From the NCBI GenBank assembly GCA_019247135.1, contig JAFAPL010001149.1:1-21637 (forward strand): 21,637 nucleotides of DNA, read 5' to 3'. The notes under the pieces were generated by a model. That model did not search any database and had not been told where the DNA came from. It saw only the letters and a list, made by a program, of their open reading frames with translations. Below are positions 1 to 7,827 of this stretch, in pieces. This stretch comes from Chloroflexota bacterium. Lineage in GTDB: Bacteria > Chloroflexota > UBA6077 > CF-72. Both the position numbers and the translations under genes were made by a program. Position 1 is the stretch's first letter, and each line of letters opens with the position of its first letter.

Positions 1-105
1 GATCCGTTGGAGGCGTACCAGCGCTTCGCAACCGCGTTCGATTTGCCGCGGGTGGAGTCGATCAACGGCGACGCGCCGGTGGAGGCGCTAGCTCTGGAGG
101 ACTAG
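1..105 (+). CDS. C-terminal end of an unrecognised protein (partial)
   Basis: A frame open from the first base runs 34 codons to TAG at 103-105. The peptide reads DPLEAYQRFATAFDL... and ends ...EALALED. Nearly all third positions are G or C, as in the intact genes of the window, so I take it as the true end of a gene starting upstream. No domain can be recognised in so short a piece. Given the remnants that follow, it could also be part of a decayed gene. Confidence 0.45.
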   Translation, partial: DPLEAYQRFATAFDLPRVESINGDAPVEALALED

Positions 106-457
106 CGCCAGTTCTTTCACCGGCACAACCTGTGCGTCAGGTGGAACATAGCAGATTAGGTACCTGGTTCCCGTTCGACGACACGCGCGTACTCCGTGTA
201 CTGTCGAGCGTACCGTCCACTGGCGCACGTAGGCCCAGATGCGACCTTCACCGTTCTGAGTTCTTCATATCCAACGCCTGTCTTCTTGCGACTATGTTTC
301 ATAGCCCCGTCAGACTGGCCGCGTTGGTCGAGCGAACGGGTTCGCCTCGCGGATGTAGCGGCGCACCATTTCCACCGCTGGCTGCAGGATTATTTCGCCT
401 CGCTGGACTCAGCTCTCCTCCCGATTGAGTGCTCGCGTTGCTCGCCCAATCACCTTG
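106..457. other. Gene-free stretch, nothing recognised
   Basis: Both strands were read here. The overlapping open frames on the plus strand are compositionally poor and match no family I know. A short minus-strand frame around 306-390 (ending ...RRYIREANPFARPTRPV) has protein-like character but is too short to name. No tRNA, hairpin followed by a T run, insertion-sequence end or repeat array was seen. It probably holds further decayed coding sequence or intergenic DNA. Confidence 0.4.
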
Positions 458-912
458 TCAACGATTCGCAGCGTGCTTGGAGGCCGCCCACGCGAGATCG
501 TCAACCGCGAGAAACGGTGCGACCGCAACGGCCGCGGGCGTTACGCCGGCGAAGGTCATGACGTCTCGATGGGACTGGTCGACGTAGCCGGCCTCTATCG
601 CCACCACCGCGGGGCTATGACCCGCCGCAAGACGGTGAGCCGCGTGGTCGAAACGGATCAACTGGGCAGCGCGCTTGGGAGTGAGACCCATTTGGGATCC
701 GAACCGGGACCAGAGGCATTTGCGGCTCCAGCCGACCTCTTTCGCCAGCGCCTCGACCCGAATCCGCCCCTCGCTGGCAAGCATCCGCCGCCAGGCGAAG
801 GCGACTTCCGGGTCGACCGACCGTCCGGCCTCGAGTCGTGGAGCCAGGGCAGCCTCGGCAACTGCGAAGCGGTCCTCCCACGACCCGGCAGCACGCAGTC
901 GCTGATGGGTGA
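458..912 (-). pseudogene. AraC-family transcriptional regulator, C-terminal remnant
   Basis: Read on the minus strand from about 912 to the stop at 458, this frame begins near THQRLRAAGSWEDRFAVAEA and continues through RVEALAKEVGWSRKCLWSRF, GLTPKRAAQLIRFDHAAHRL and GYVDQSHRDVMTFAGVTPAAV. These are the two helix-turn-helix units of an AraC/XylS DNA-binding domain. The N-terminal half is absent: the frame runs directly into a TPR protein in another frame. The second helix-turn-helix reads DQSHRDV where relatives usually have DQSHLHRDV or DQAHLxRDF, suggesting loss of two codons. An internal ATG at 784 could start a 108-residue protein holding just the DNA-binding domain, but the missing residues and fused context make a pseudogene more likely. 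Confidence 0.7.
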
Positions 913-1950
913 TGCTTGTGTGCTGAGCCAGTGGCTACCAACCTCACGTGCGGCGACGAGACTTGCCTCGAGATGAACGCGAGCCGCCCTCGTGTTGGCC
1001 TCCGCGAATTCGACCTTGCCCATGACGCGGTGTGCGTTGGCCACCGCAACGAGCCATCCCGCCCTGGTCGCGGCGCCGAGGGCGGCTTCGGCGTGTGCAC
1101 ATGCGTCGCGCAGGTCGCCTTCCGCATATGCCACATCCGCGAGGACCTGCTGGCACATGGACTCGGGTGCACTCTGGGCCGCCACTCGACTAGCAGCGAC
1201 TCCCTCCTCCAGCCGCGCGCGAGCGGCGCCGTGCTTCCCGCGCAGCCTTGCCGCCTGGCCAAGACCCATCAGCGTCCAGGCCTCGCCGACGCGGTTGCCA
1301 GCTTCGCGAAAGAGGACGAGGGCCTCGTCCAGTTGGGCTTCGGCTGTCACGTAGTCGCCCTGCGCCAGACGCAGAGAGCCAAGTCCATACACGCATGCCG
1401 CGCGTGCAGCACTGCGGCGTTCACTTCCAGGAAGGGCCAGTGCCTGCCGAAACCAGCCCTCGCCCTCGGTGAAGTGGGCGCGCACCAGCCAGAAGCGGCC
1501 CAGCGTGCCGGCCAGGCGCTGGGCGCGCTCGACGTCTGGCTGGTCGACCAGCCAGCTCAGCGCCAGCCGCAGGTTTGCGTGGTCGCGATCGAGCTGGTCC
1601 AGGCCGAGCATGGCCGTCGGGCCAAGCAGGTCGGGCTGGACTGATTCAGCGCGCGCCAGAAAGTACGCGGCCTGCCGGCCGTTCAGCACCTCCATTTCGC
1701 CCCGAGCCACCAGTCGTTCCCGCGCGTCTTGCCGGAGCGGTTCCAGGAGCCTGCACCAGACCGGGCCGACAGCAGGCCCTGCGCTCACCACCAGCGACTT
1801 GTCCACCAGACGGGCCAGCAGCTCCAGCACGTGTTCGGCGTCGATTCCGTCGCCAGCGCACACCGCCTCGGCAGCTTCTAGCGTCCAGCCGCCCGCGAAT
1901 ATCGATAGCCATTCGAGCAGCCGTCGCTCTGCGTCCGTGAGCAAGCTGTA
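913..1950 (-). pseudogene. Predicted ATPase/TPR regulator fragment (LuxR or AfsR-like signalling ATPase)
   Basis: The minus-strand frame from about 1950 to 913 starts SLLTDAERRLLEWLSIFAGG, continues WTLEAAEAVCAG and LVDKSLVV, then enters helical repeats such as ACVYGLGSLRLAQGDYVTAE, AWTLMGLGQAARLRGKHGAA and LADVAYAEGDLRDACAHAEA. This is the winged-helix linker plus TPR array that follows the NB-ARC-like ATPase in large bacterial regulators. The Walker motifs that should lie upstream are missing; a DnaE-like fragment takes their place. At about 913 the sequence switches frame into an AraC domain. The piece is roughly the middle third of a normal 700-1100 residue protein. A 440-residue open frame exists (1980 to 658), but its last 85 residues are out-of-frame reading of the AraC remnant. 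Confidence 0.7.
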
Positions 1951-2423
1951 GCCGACGCGCTTGATCAACAGTGCGAGCAACTGGTTGCTCTGCTCGGTGG
2001 TCCAGCGCTGCCGTGCGCCAGCTTCACGGTCGCACGTTCCATGACGTCGCGGCCAGCGGCGCGACCACCGGCAATCGCGCGTCGAAAACGCTCGGCCCAG
2101 GCGTGCTCGAAGCCCAGCAATTTCACGAGCTCGACGAGCTGGTCAGAGTAAAGGACGACGCCGTGCGTGCTATCGAGCACTTTCGCCATGGCCGGATGCG
2201 GATAGCTCGGCCGTTCACGCGCCGCGAACCCGCGCGTCGAAATAACTCTCCTCGGCTTCCTTGCTGTAGACGCCTGGCTTCCAGAGTGCCAGGAGCTGCG
2301 CCAGGTCCTCCACCGAGCGCAACGCTTGCCCGTGCTGCGACCGCAGCTCGGCAAGCTCCGTGGCCCGCCTCAACAGCATGCGAAACCCGGTGCTCTCCAC
2401 CTGGCTGATGCCGAGTGTGTCTA
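1945..2423 (-). pseudogene. DNA polymerase III alpha-like (DnaE-type) internal fragment, frameshifted
   Basis: Minus strand from about 2423. One frame reads DTLGISQVESTGFRMLL, then RSVEDLAQLLALWKPGVYSK and EESYFDARVRG. A second frame takes over at about 2213-2222 with ERPSYPHPAMAKVLDSTHGV, VLYSDQLVELVKLLGFEHAW and AERFRRAIAGGR. The end shifts again to RWTTEQSNQLLALLIKRVGY. These match the palm/fingers region of C-family polymerases, where the pattern is DTxGxFQxES...lALxRPG...PxLxxTxGVxxYQEQ...GFxxxxAdxlRRAm. About 160 of some 1100 residues remain. At least two frameshifts and loss of both ends make it a clear pseudogene. It abuts the TPR-regulator remnant at GYS/SLLTDAERR. Confidence 0.68.
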
Positions 2424-2595
2424 CCGGGTGGTGCTCCACGCGAGTCTTGCACCGAGTACATACGGCAGCACCGGCTCTGCTCCCGTATGGCGGGAGGCGC
2501 CTGGTGGCGGCAGCTTTTGACACGACTGAGTTCATCAACGTCTCACCTCGGCGTCACACTGCTCGAGGTGCGTCGCAGACACTAACCGGAAAATC

Positions 2596-2688
2596 GAGGC
2601 GTCTATCACGGGCCAGGTGATTGCCGTCGACGGCGGCATGACCGCGATTCAGGGATCTTCGTTTGACACCGTCCCGGCCGCCGCATAG
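2596..2688 (+). pseudogene. Short-chain dehydrogenase/reductase, C-terminal tail
   Basis: The frame reads ASITGQVIAVDGGMTAIQGS and ends at TAG 2686-2688. The pattern (A/S)x(Y/F)xTGQxIxVDGG is the conserved C-terminal substrate-loop signature of classical SDR enzymes. Everything upstream of residue A is unlike an SDR, and the NAD-binding and Tyr-x-x-x-Lys regions are absent. Only about 30 of the usual 250 residues remain. It lies just before the promoter region of the sugar ABC operon, so the end of a former upstream gene has survived. Confidence 0.65.
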
Positions 2689-2701
2689 AGTGGCTGGCGC
2701 T

Positions 2702-2716
2702 CCCAAAACGTTTGGG
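2702..2716. promoter_or_regulatory. Inverted repeat upstream of the sugar ABC operon, candidate LacI-family operator
   Basis: The 15-mer CCCAAAACGTTTGGG contains the perfect palindrome AAACGTTT centred on CG. It can also be read as CCCAAA-ACG-TTTGGG, a perfect six-base inverted repeat. LacI/GalR-family operators typically have a central CG flanked by A and T tracts. It ends 50 bases before the ATG of the binding protein. No convincing -35/-10 pair was found, so its position relative to the promoter is unknown. No LacI-type gene is visible in the window. Confidence 0.4.
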
Positions 2717-2751
2717 TACATTGCTCGTGGGCATGGGGGCACGCGAGCCAC

Positions 2752-2757
2752 AGGGGG
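2752..2757 (+). promoter_or_regulatory. Ribosome binding site of the binding-protein gene
   Basis: AGGGGG lies nine bases before the ATG at 2767 and supports that start over any alternative inside the signal peptide. Confidence 0.5.
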
Positions 2758-2766
2758 TTTCAGGGC

Positions 2767-4104
2767 ATGGACGAAGTTCAAGCGTCGAACCACCGCACAG
2801 TGACGCGGCGCGGCGTCCTCAAGATGACCGCTGCAGGCGCGCTGGGCATCGGCGCCTCCAGCCTGCTGGGCACGTCGGCCGCCGCCGCGAGCGAGAACGT
2901 CTTCTCGGCGCCACAGCTGCAAGCCAGCAAGATCACGTTCCTGGTCAACTCCGGCGACGGCGATAAGGTCCGCGGCGTCGCGCCCGCGTACACCGCGAGC
3001 ACCGGCACCCAGGTGGACGTGCTCGAGCTGCCGTACGACCAGTCCTTCCAGAAGCTGCAGATCGCGCTGTCGCAGAAGAGTGACGCCTACGATCTGGCCT
3101 CGCTGGACGATCCATGGATCCCTCAGTTCGCGGGCGGCAAGTTCCTGGCCCTGCTCGACGACCTGTACGCCAAGACCGGCACTCAGCCAAACCCCGATTT
3201 CCAGCCGCAGCTGTTCGGCCTGGGTGACTGGCCGAAAGGCTCAGGCTTAAGAGCAGTCCCGTGGCTGGGCAATGTGCAGGTCTTCGCCTGGCGCAACGAC
3301 CTCATCGATCAGCGACCGAATACCTGGGACGATGTCGTTGCGACCGCGCAGAAAATCGTTGGTGGCAGCTCCGGCGTCTACGGCTACGGAATCCGCGGCG
3401 CGGCCGGCAATCCGGCCACGACAAGTTTCCTGCCGATCACGCGCGGGTACGGCAAAGATGTGCTGAGCCCGACGTTCGTGCCGCAACTCGACACACCTGA
3501 GGCGCTGTCGGCGTTGAACACGGCCCTGAAACTGCGCGACGCGGCACCGCCAGGCGCAGAGAACACGCAGCACGCCGACAACGGCCGCAACATGTACACG
3601 GGTGCGATCGCCATGAGCGGCGACATCTGGCCCGATCAGCTACTGCAGATCTTTGACCCGTCCCTGTCCAACGTCGTTGGCCTGGTCAGCATCGGTCCAC
3701 AGCCGGCCCAATCGGGCGTCAGCCCGGCCAACATGACCGGCACGTGGCTGCTGGGCATTCCCGGTGGCAGCAAGAACGCCGATCGCGCTTTCGACTTCAT
3801 GAACTGGTTCACACAGCTCGACCAGCAGAAGAAGCTGCTGATGCAGTTCAGCGTTCCGCCCACGCTGACGCCACTGTTCAACGATCCCGAGGCTGCGGCC
3901 AAGTTCCCGTTCCTGCCGGGTCTGCTGGATGCGGCGACCAAGGCAGTGCCGCGGCCGCGGACGCAGTACTACTCGGGCGTCGAGGACATCATCGGTCGCT
4001 ACCTGTCGCAAGCCATCGCCGGGCAGATTGACGCCGAGGGTGCGCTGAATCAGGCCAACACCGAAGTCCGCGATTTTCTCGTCCGCAACGGGCAATTGAG
4101 CTGA
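2767..4104 (+). CDS. Extracellular solute-binding protein, family 1, of a carbohydrate ABC importer
   Basis: This 445-residue protein would capture a sugar or sugar derivative outside the membrane and hand it to the two permeases encoded next. Residues 13-20 read TRRGVLKM, a twin-arginine motif, followed by an Ala/Gly-rich hydrophobic stretch and a likely cleavage after the Ala run near residue 41. No lipobox cysteine is present. The mature part (KITFLVNSGDGDKVRG..., WLGNVQVFAWRNDLI, ANMTGTWLLGIPGGSKN) matches the MalE/UgpB-like fold in length and layout. It heads a four-gene operon, with a good ribosome binding site and a dyad upstream. The substrate cannot be read from sequence. The nearby mannonate dehydratase and Gfo/Idh remnant suggest a sugar acid or oligosaccharide. 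Confidence 0.88.
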   Translation: MDEVQASNHRTVTRRGVLKMTAAGALGIGASSLLGTSAAAASENVFSAPQLQASKITFLVNSGDGDKVRGVAPAYTASTGTQVDVLELPYDQSFQKLQIALSQKSDAYDLASLDDPWIPQFAGGKFLALLDDLYAKTGTQPNPDFQPQLFGLGDWPKGSGLRAVPWLGNVQVFAWRNDLIDQRPNTWDDVVATAQKIVGGSSGVYGYGIRGAAGNPATTSFLPITRGYGKDVLSPTFVPQLDTPEALSALNTALKLRDAAPPGAENTQHADNGRNMYTGAIAMSGDIWPDQLLQIFDPSLSNVVGLVSIGPQPAQSGVSPANMTGTWLLGIPGGSKNADRAFDFMNWFTQLDQQKKLLMQFSVPPTLTPLFNDPEAAAKFPFLPGLLDAATKAVPRPRTQYYSGVEDIIGRYLSQAIAGQIDAEGALNQANTEVRDFLVRNGQLS

Positions 4105-4120
4105 GTGCCTGTTGAGACAG

Positions 4121-5077
4121 ATGCCTGCGAACGGCTCACAGCCAACCAGTGCTGAGGCAGCGTTCGCAGGCAGTCTTGCCCACGCGGGAGTCGTTCCGGC
4201 GCGGGCGCCGTGGTGGGAGCGCAACATCCAGTACCTGTTGCCGCTACCTACCGTTCTGCTCCTGGCGATGTTCGTCATTTATCCAACGGTCACCGCCATT
4301 CAGTTCAGCTTCAACCATGTCAGCATTACCGCCGACGGCCTCAGCTTGCGGTTCATCGGCCTGGACAATTTCGCGAGAGCATTCCGCGACCCATTGATCG
4401 CAACCGCGGCGCGGCAAACGCTGGAGTGGGTCGTCGTCGTCACGCTGGTGGAGATGGCTCTGGGTCTGGGGCTCGCCCTGCTCGTGACCTCGGGCGTGCG
4501 CCTGCGCGGGCTGGTCATCTCGGTGCTGATGATTCCGATAGTGTTGCCGCCGGTCGCCGTCTCGCTCGCCTGGCGCTTCAGCTACCAGGAGCAGTTCGGC
4601 GTTTACAACTATCTGCTCAGCCTGATGCACGTCGGCCCGGTGCGCTGGTTGTCCGATCGCAACATCGCCCTGTACAGCGTGATGGCGACCGACATCTGGC
4701 AGGCAACGCCATTTGTGTTCCTCTTGCTGCTGGCGGGCTTGCAGGCAATGCCGCCGGATCCATTCGAGGCGGCGGCGATCGACGGCGCGACCCCATGGCA
4801 GGTGTTTCGCACCATCACGCTACCCTTGCTCAGGCCGACGCTGCTGGTCGTTCTCTTGCTGCGCACGATCGACGCAGCGCGCATTTTCGACAAGATCTTT
4901 GTCATGACCAACGGCGGTGGACCTGGTACGGCAACGGAAACTTTGACCATGAGCATCTACAAGTCGGCGTTCATTCAGTTTGATTTCGGCTATGCCGCGG
5001 CGCTGTCGTTTTTGTTTCAGATTTTGCTGGTCATTCTGGGCACGATCTACGTGCGCCGAGTGCTCAAGGAAAACTGA
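4121..5077 (+). CDS. Carbohydrate ABC transporter permease, MalF/UgpA type
   Basis: Inner-membrane subunit of the CUT1 importer, 318 residues. After a hydrophilic N-terminus of about 35 residues come hydrophobic segments including YLLPLPTVLLLAMFVIYPTV. The EAA loop that docks the ATPase reads EAAAIDGATPWQVFRTITLP near residues 216-235. The family motif TNGGGPGTATETLTMSIYK follows. I chose the ATG at 4121, sixteen bases after the binding-protein stop. A TTG at 4112 in the same frame would add three residues, and neither start has a strong ribosome binding site. The next permease begins directly after the stop. Confidence 0.9.
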   Translation: MPANGSQPTSAEAAFAGSLAHAGVVPARAPWWERNIQYLLPLPTVLLLAMFVIYPTVTAIQFSFNHVSITADGLSLRFIGLDNFARAFRDPLIATAARQTLEWVVVVTLVEMALGLGLALLVTSGVRLRGLVISVLMIPIVLPPVAVSLAWRFSYQEQFGVYNYLLSLMHVGPVRWLSDRNIALYSVMATDIWQATPFVFLLLLAGLQAMPPDPFEAAAIDGATPWQVFRTITLPLLRPTLLVVLLLRTIDAARIFDKIFVMTNGGGPGTATETLTMSIYKSAFIQFDFGYAAALSFLFQILLVILGTIYVRRVLKEN

Positions 5078-5935
5078 ATGGGCGCCACGATGGTCGGCGG
5101 TACCCGCGCGTTCTTCGTCGCGAAGCACGTCCTTCTCGCGGGCATTCTGATCGGCGTGCTCTTCCCGGTGTACTGGCTCGCGACCATGTCGATCAAGAAC
5201 AATCGCGAGCTGTCCGCACGACCACCGACACTGATCGTGCAGAACCCGACGCTGCAGAACTTCTACAACATCCTGGTGACGCAGAACTTTTTCCAGTACG
5301 CCTGGAACAGCGTCATCGTCGCACTGACTGCCACTCTGATCGCAACAACGGCCGGCTCATTGACCGCGTACGGCCTGTCGCGTTTCACATTGCCCAAAAA
5401 TCTCAATTATCAGCTGCTTTTTACCGTGCTCACCGTGCGCATGTTTCCACCGAGCGTGACGGTCATCCCGATCTACATCCTGTTCAATCAGGAGATCCTG
5501 GGCGTCAAGCTCTACGACACGCAATTCGGCCTCGGTCTGGTGCACGCGTTCATCGACATTCCGCTGGTGGTGTGGATCATGCTCGGCTTCTTCCGCGAGA
5601 TTCCGCGCGACATTGAAGAGGCAGCCCTGGTCGACGGCGACAGTTGGCTGGGCGCGTTCCGTCGGCACATCCTGCCGCTGGCCGCACCGGGCCTGGCGGC
5701 GACCGCCATCCTCGTGGCAATCTCGTCATGGAACGAGTTTCTCTTCGCGCTCGTGCTGACACAGCGTTCGCAGACCCTGCCGATTGCTGTCGCGGGTGAG
5801 ATCACCCAGTTCGACATCCTGTACGGCAACCTGATGGCCGCCGGGCTTTTCGCGGCGGTGCCGGTGGTCATCTTCGCGCTGCTGGTCCAGCGGCACATCA
5901 TCCGCGGTCTGACGCTCGGTGGCGTCACGGGATGA
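5078..5935 (+). CDS. Carbohydrate ABC transporter permease, MalG/UgpE type
   Basis: Second membrane subunit of the same importer, 285 residues. The EAA loop reads EEAALVDGDSWLGAFRRHIL at about 180-199, and the C-terminal part has SSWNEFLFALVLTQ, TLPIAVAG and LVQRHIIRGLTLGGVTG, all typical of MalG-like proteins. Its ATG follows the TGA of the first permease with no spacing, and its TGA overlaps the ATG of the ATPase (ATGA), so translation is likely coupled. Its C-terminus is the template for recognising the broken second copy at 7140-7238. Confidence 0.9.
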   Translation: MGATMVGGTRAFFVAKHVLLAGILIGVLFPVYWLATMSIKNNRELSARPPTLIVQNPTLQNFYNILVTQNFFQYAWNSVIVALTATLIATTAGSLTAYGLSRFTLPKNLNYQLLFTVLTVRMFPPSVTVIPIYILFNQEILGVKLYDTQFGLGLVHAFIDIPLVVWIMLGFFREIPRDIEEAALVDGDSWLGAFRRHILPLAAPGLAATAILVAISSWNEFLFALVLTQRSQTLPIAVAGEITQFDILYGNLMAAGLFAAVPVVIFALLVQRHIIRGLTLGGVTG

Positions 5936-7074
5936 CCGGCGATCGTACCCCGGAGCGAAGCGTAGTGGGCTTGAAGACGACCAGCGCTTCGGTGGTATTC
6001 GAGGAGGTCAGCAAGAGTTTTGGTCCGGTGCTGGCGGTCAACAAGCTCAACCTGCAGGTGGCGCAGGGCGAGTTCCTGGTCCTACTGGGACCATCGGGCT
6101 GCGGCAAAACGACGAGCCTGCGCATGCTGGCCGGCCTCGAACGGATCAGCAGCGGCACGATTCGCATCGGCGACACTGTCGTCAACGAACTTCCGCCTCG
6201 GTCGCGCAACGTGGCCATGGTGTTCCAGAGCTATGCGCTCTATCCACACCTGTCGGTATTCGACAACCTGGCCTATCCGCTGCGGATTCGCGGCCTGCCC
6301 AGAGACAGCATCACACCGCGCGTGCGCGAAGTCGCGGGCTTGTTGCAGATCGATAGTCTGCTCGAGCGGCGACCCAAACAGTTGTCGGGCGGGCAGCGGC
6401 AGCGCGTGGCTCTGGGCCGTGCAATCGTGCGTCACCCGGCGGTGTTCCTGATGGACGAGCCGCTCTCGAACCTCGATGCGCAGCTGCGGGTCCACACGCG
6501 CGGCGAGCTGAAGCGGCTCCAGAGGGAGCTGAGCGTCACCACGATTTACGTGACGCACGATCAGGCAGAGGCGATGACCCTGGCCGATCGCGTGGCGATT
6601 ATGCGTGACGGGTTGCTGCAACAGATCGGGCCACCACGTGAGATCTACGACCGCCCCGCGAACATGTTCGTGGGCGCCTTCCTGGGCAGCCCCGGCATGA
6701 ATTTTCTGCGCGGGACACTGACCGCTTCCGAAGATCAGCTTTCGTGGTCCGCGAACGGTCATGCGCTGTCGTTACCGCCAGAATGGTCTGCTGCCGTTGC
6801 TGGCTCGTCCTCTGCTTCCGACGTCGTGCTCGGCATTCGTCCTGAGAACGTCACGCCCACCGAGGAGTCCGACAGCCGGGCCCTGCCAGGGGAGGTCTAC
6901 GTTTCCGAAGCGCTCGGCAACGAGACGCTGGTCCGCCTCCAGGTGGCCGGCCAGGAACTCGTCCTGCGCGCCGACGCGAGCTTCGAACCCGAGATCGGCG
7001 CCAGGGTTTGGGTCCGCCCGGACCTCCGCCGCGCCCACCTCTTCGACGCCCAGACCGAAACCCGCATCATCTAG
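5932..7074 (+). CDS. Sugar ABC transporter ATP-binding protein, UgpC/MalK type
   Basis: The 380-residue ATPase that powers the CUT1 importer. Visible motifs: Walker A GPSGCGKTT (53-61), Q-loop Gln99 in VFQSYALYPH, signature LSGGQRQR (151-158), Walker B FLMDEP (172-177), D-loop SNLD (179-182) and switch His209 in YVTHDQAEAM. After about residue 240 comes a TOBE-type regulatory domain with VLGIRPENVTP and LGNETLVRLQV. Full length for the family. The start overlaps the previous stop by four bases. A GTG at about 5965, following GGAG, is a possible alternative that would remove the first eleven residues, which precede the conserved region. Having an ATPase in the operon makes this importer self-contained. 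Confidence 0.92.
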   Translation: MTGDRTPERSVVGLKTTSASVVFEEVSKSFGPVLAVNKLNLQVAQGEFLVLLGPSGCGKTTSLRMLAGLERISSGTIRIGDTVVNELPPRSRNVAMVFQSYALYPHLSVFDNLAYPLRIRGLPRDSITPRVREVAGLLQIDSLLERRPKQLSGGQRQRVALGRAIVRHPAVFLMDEPLSNLDAQLRVHTRGELKRLQRELSVTTIYVTHDQAEAMTLADRVAIMRDGLLQQIGPPREIYDRPANMFVGAFLGSPGMNFLRGTLTASEDQLSWSANGHALSLPPEWSAAVAGSSSASDVVLGIRPENVTPTEESDSRALPGEVYVSEALGNETLVRLQVAGQELVLRADASFEPEIGARVWVRPDLRRAHLFDAQTETRII

Positions 7075-7139
7075 CGGCGAAACCATCGCCAGCGCCTGTC
7101 TGGGATATTTGACGGCAACATCGGGAGCATGAAGCAGTA

Positions 7140-7238
7140 GTGACAGAGAGCAAGGGGAGGACGCTGCCGATCGCCACCGCTGGGCTGGTCCAGCGCAACC
7201 TGATTCGCGGTCTTACAGCCGGAGCGGTGAAAGCATGA
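7140..7238 (+). pseudogene. MalG-type permease C-terminal remnant with internal deletion
   Basis: A 32-codon frame ends in TGA at 7236-7238 and reads VTESKGRTLPIATAG joined to LVQRNLIRGLTAGAVKA. Aligned with the intact permease at 5078-5935, the first part matches LTQRSQTLPIAVAG and the second matches LVQRHIIRGLTLGGVTG. The intervening 28 or so residues, which include the last membrane segment, are cleanly missing, and so is everything upstream. The stop overlaps the ATG of the following Gfo/Idh gene (ATGA). A second CUT1 operon whose last permease was coupled to Gfo/Idh therefore once stood here. Confidence 0.7.
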
Positions 7239-7827
7239 GCGCACGCAAGCGCTGCCTGATGGTTGGCGCGGGCGGCATGGCCGAGACGTGGATCCGTCAG
7301 ATTCTGCCGCGATTTTCCGAACGCCTCGAGATCGTGGGCCTGGTCGACGTCAGCGAACGTGCCCTCGCGCAATCTGGCGATTTTCTCGAACTTCCTGACG
7401 ACCAGCGCTTCACCGGTATGGACGCCGCGTTCGACGCGGTCGATGCGGACTTCTGTCTCGTGGTCATCCCGGCGGCTTTTCACAAGTCGGCCGCCGCCGG
7501 CGAGCAGAATCGATGGCGCCACGAGGCCTACCGAGTGCAGTGCGAGCGCGGCTCTGTGAGCGTCGGTTCTGACCAGATGGTCTGCGTCCACCGTCACACG
7601 CGCGCAGGTGGGTTAGAGACGCAAGAGATCGCCGCGACGCAGCCGCGCCACGAGGCGCACGCCTGGGTCCTCGACGAGTTTCTCACCTGGCTGGACGGCG
7701 GTCCGACGCCGGCCACGACGCTCGACGACAACATCCGCACGGCGGCGACGATTTCGGCGCGATCCACGCTGCGCATAACCGTCAGATGATCGATGTCCAG
7801 CAAATGCTGAGTGAGGTGTATGACTGA
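7235..7827 (+). pseudogene. Gfo/Idh/MocA-family oxidoreductase, internally deleted and frameshifted
   Basis: The N-terminus has the Rossmann nucleotide-binding motif VGAGGMAE (10-17), LEIVGLVDVSERAL and DADFCLVVIPAAFHKSAA. It then jumps at about residues 87-96 to a C-terminal part (YRVQCERGSVSVGSDQMV, VLDEFLTWLDGGPTP, TTLDDNIRTAATI). Intact relatives are about 330-390 residues, so some 150-200 residues, including the usual EKP motif and catalytic region, are missing. The open frame stops at 7789. At about 7750 a one-base loss appears: restoring it gives [20 protein letters not shown] and a stop at 7825-7827, which looks like the natural C-terminus. That end overlaps the start of the ThuA-like gene. 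Two independent lesions make this a pseudogene. Confidence 0.78.

Noticed and set aside
658..1980. A 440-residue regulator on the minus strand as a real gene
   Set aside because: Its ends are not homologous: the first residues belong to the DnaE-like fragment and the last 85 are an out-of-frame reading of the AraC remnant.
4112..4120. TTG at 4112 as start of the MalF-type permease
   Set aside because: It adds only three residues; an ATG at 4121 is available and the conserved region begins well downstream. It cannot be fully excluded because neither start has a strong ribosome binding site.
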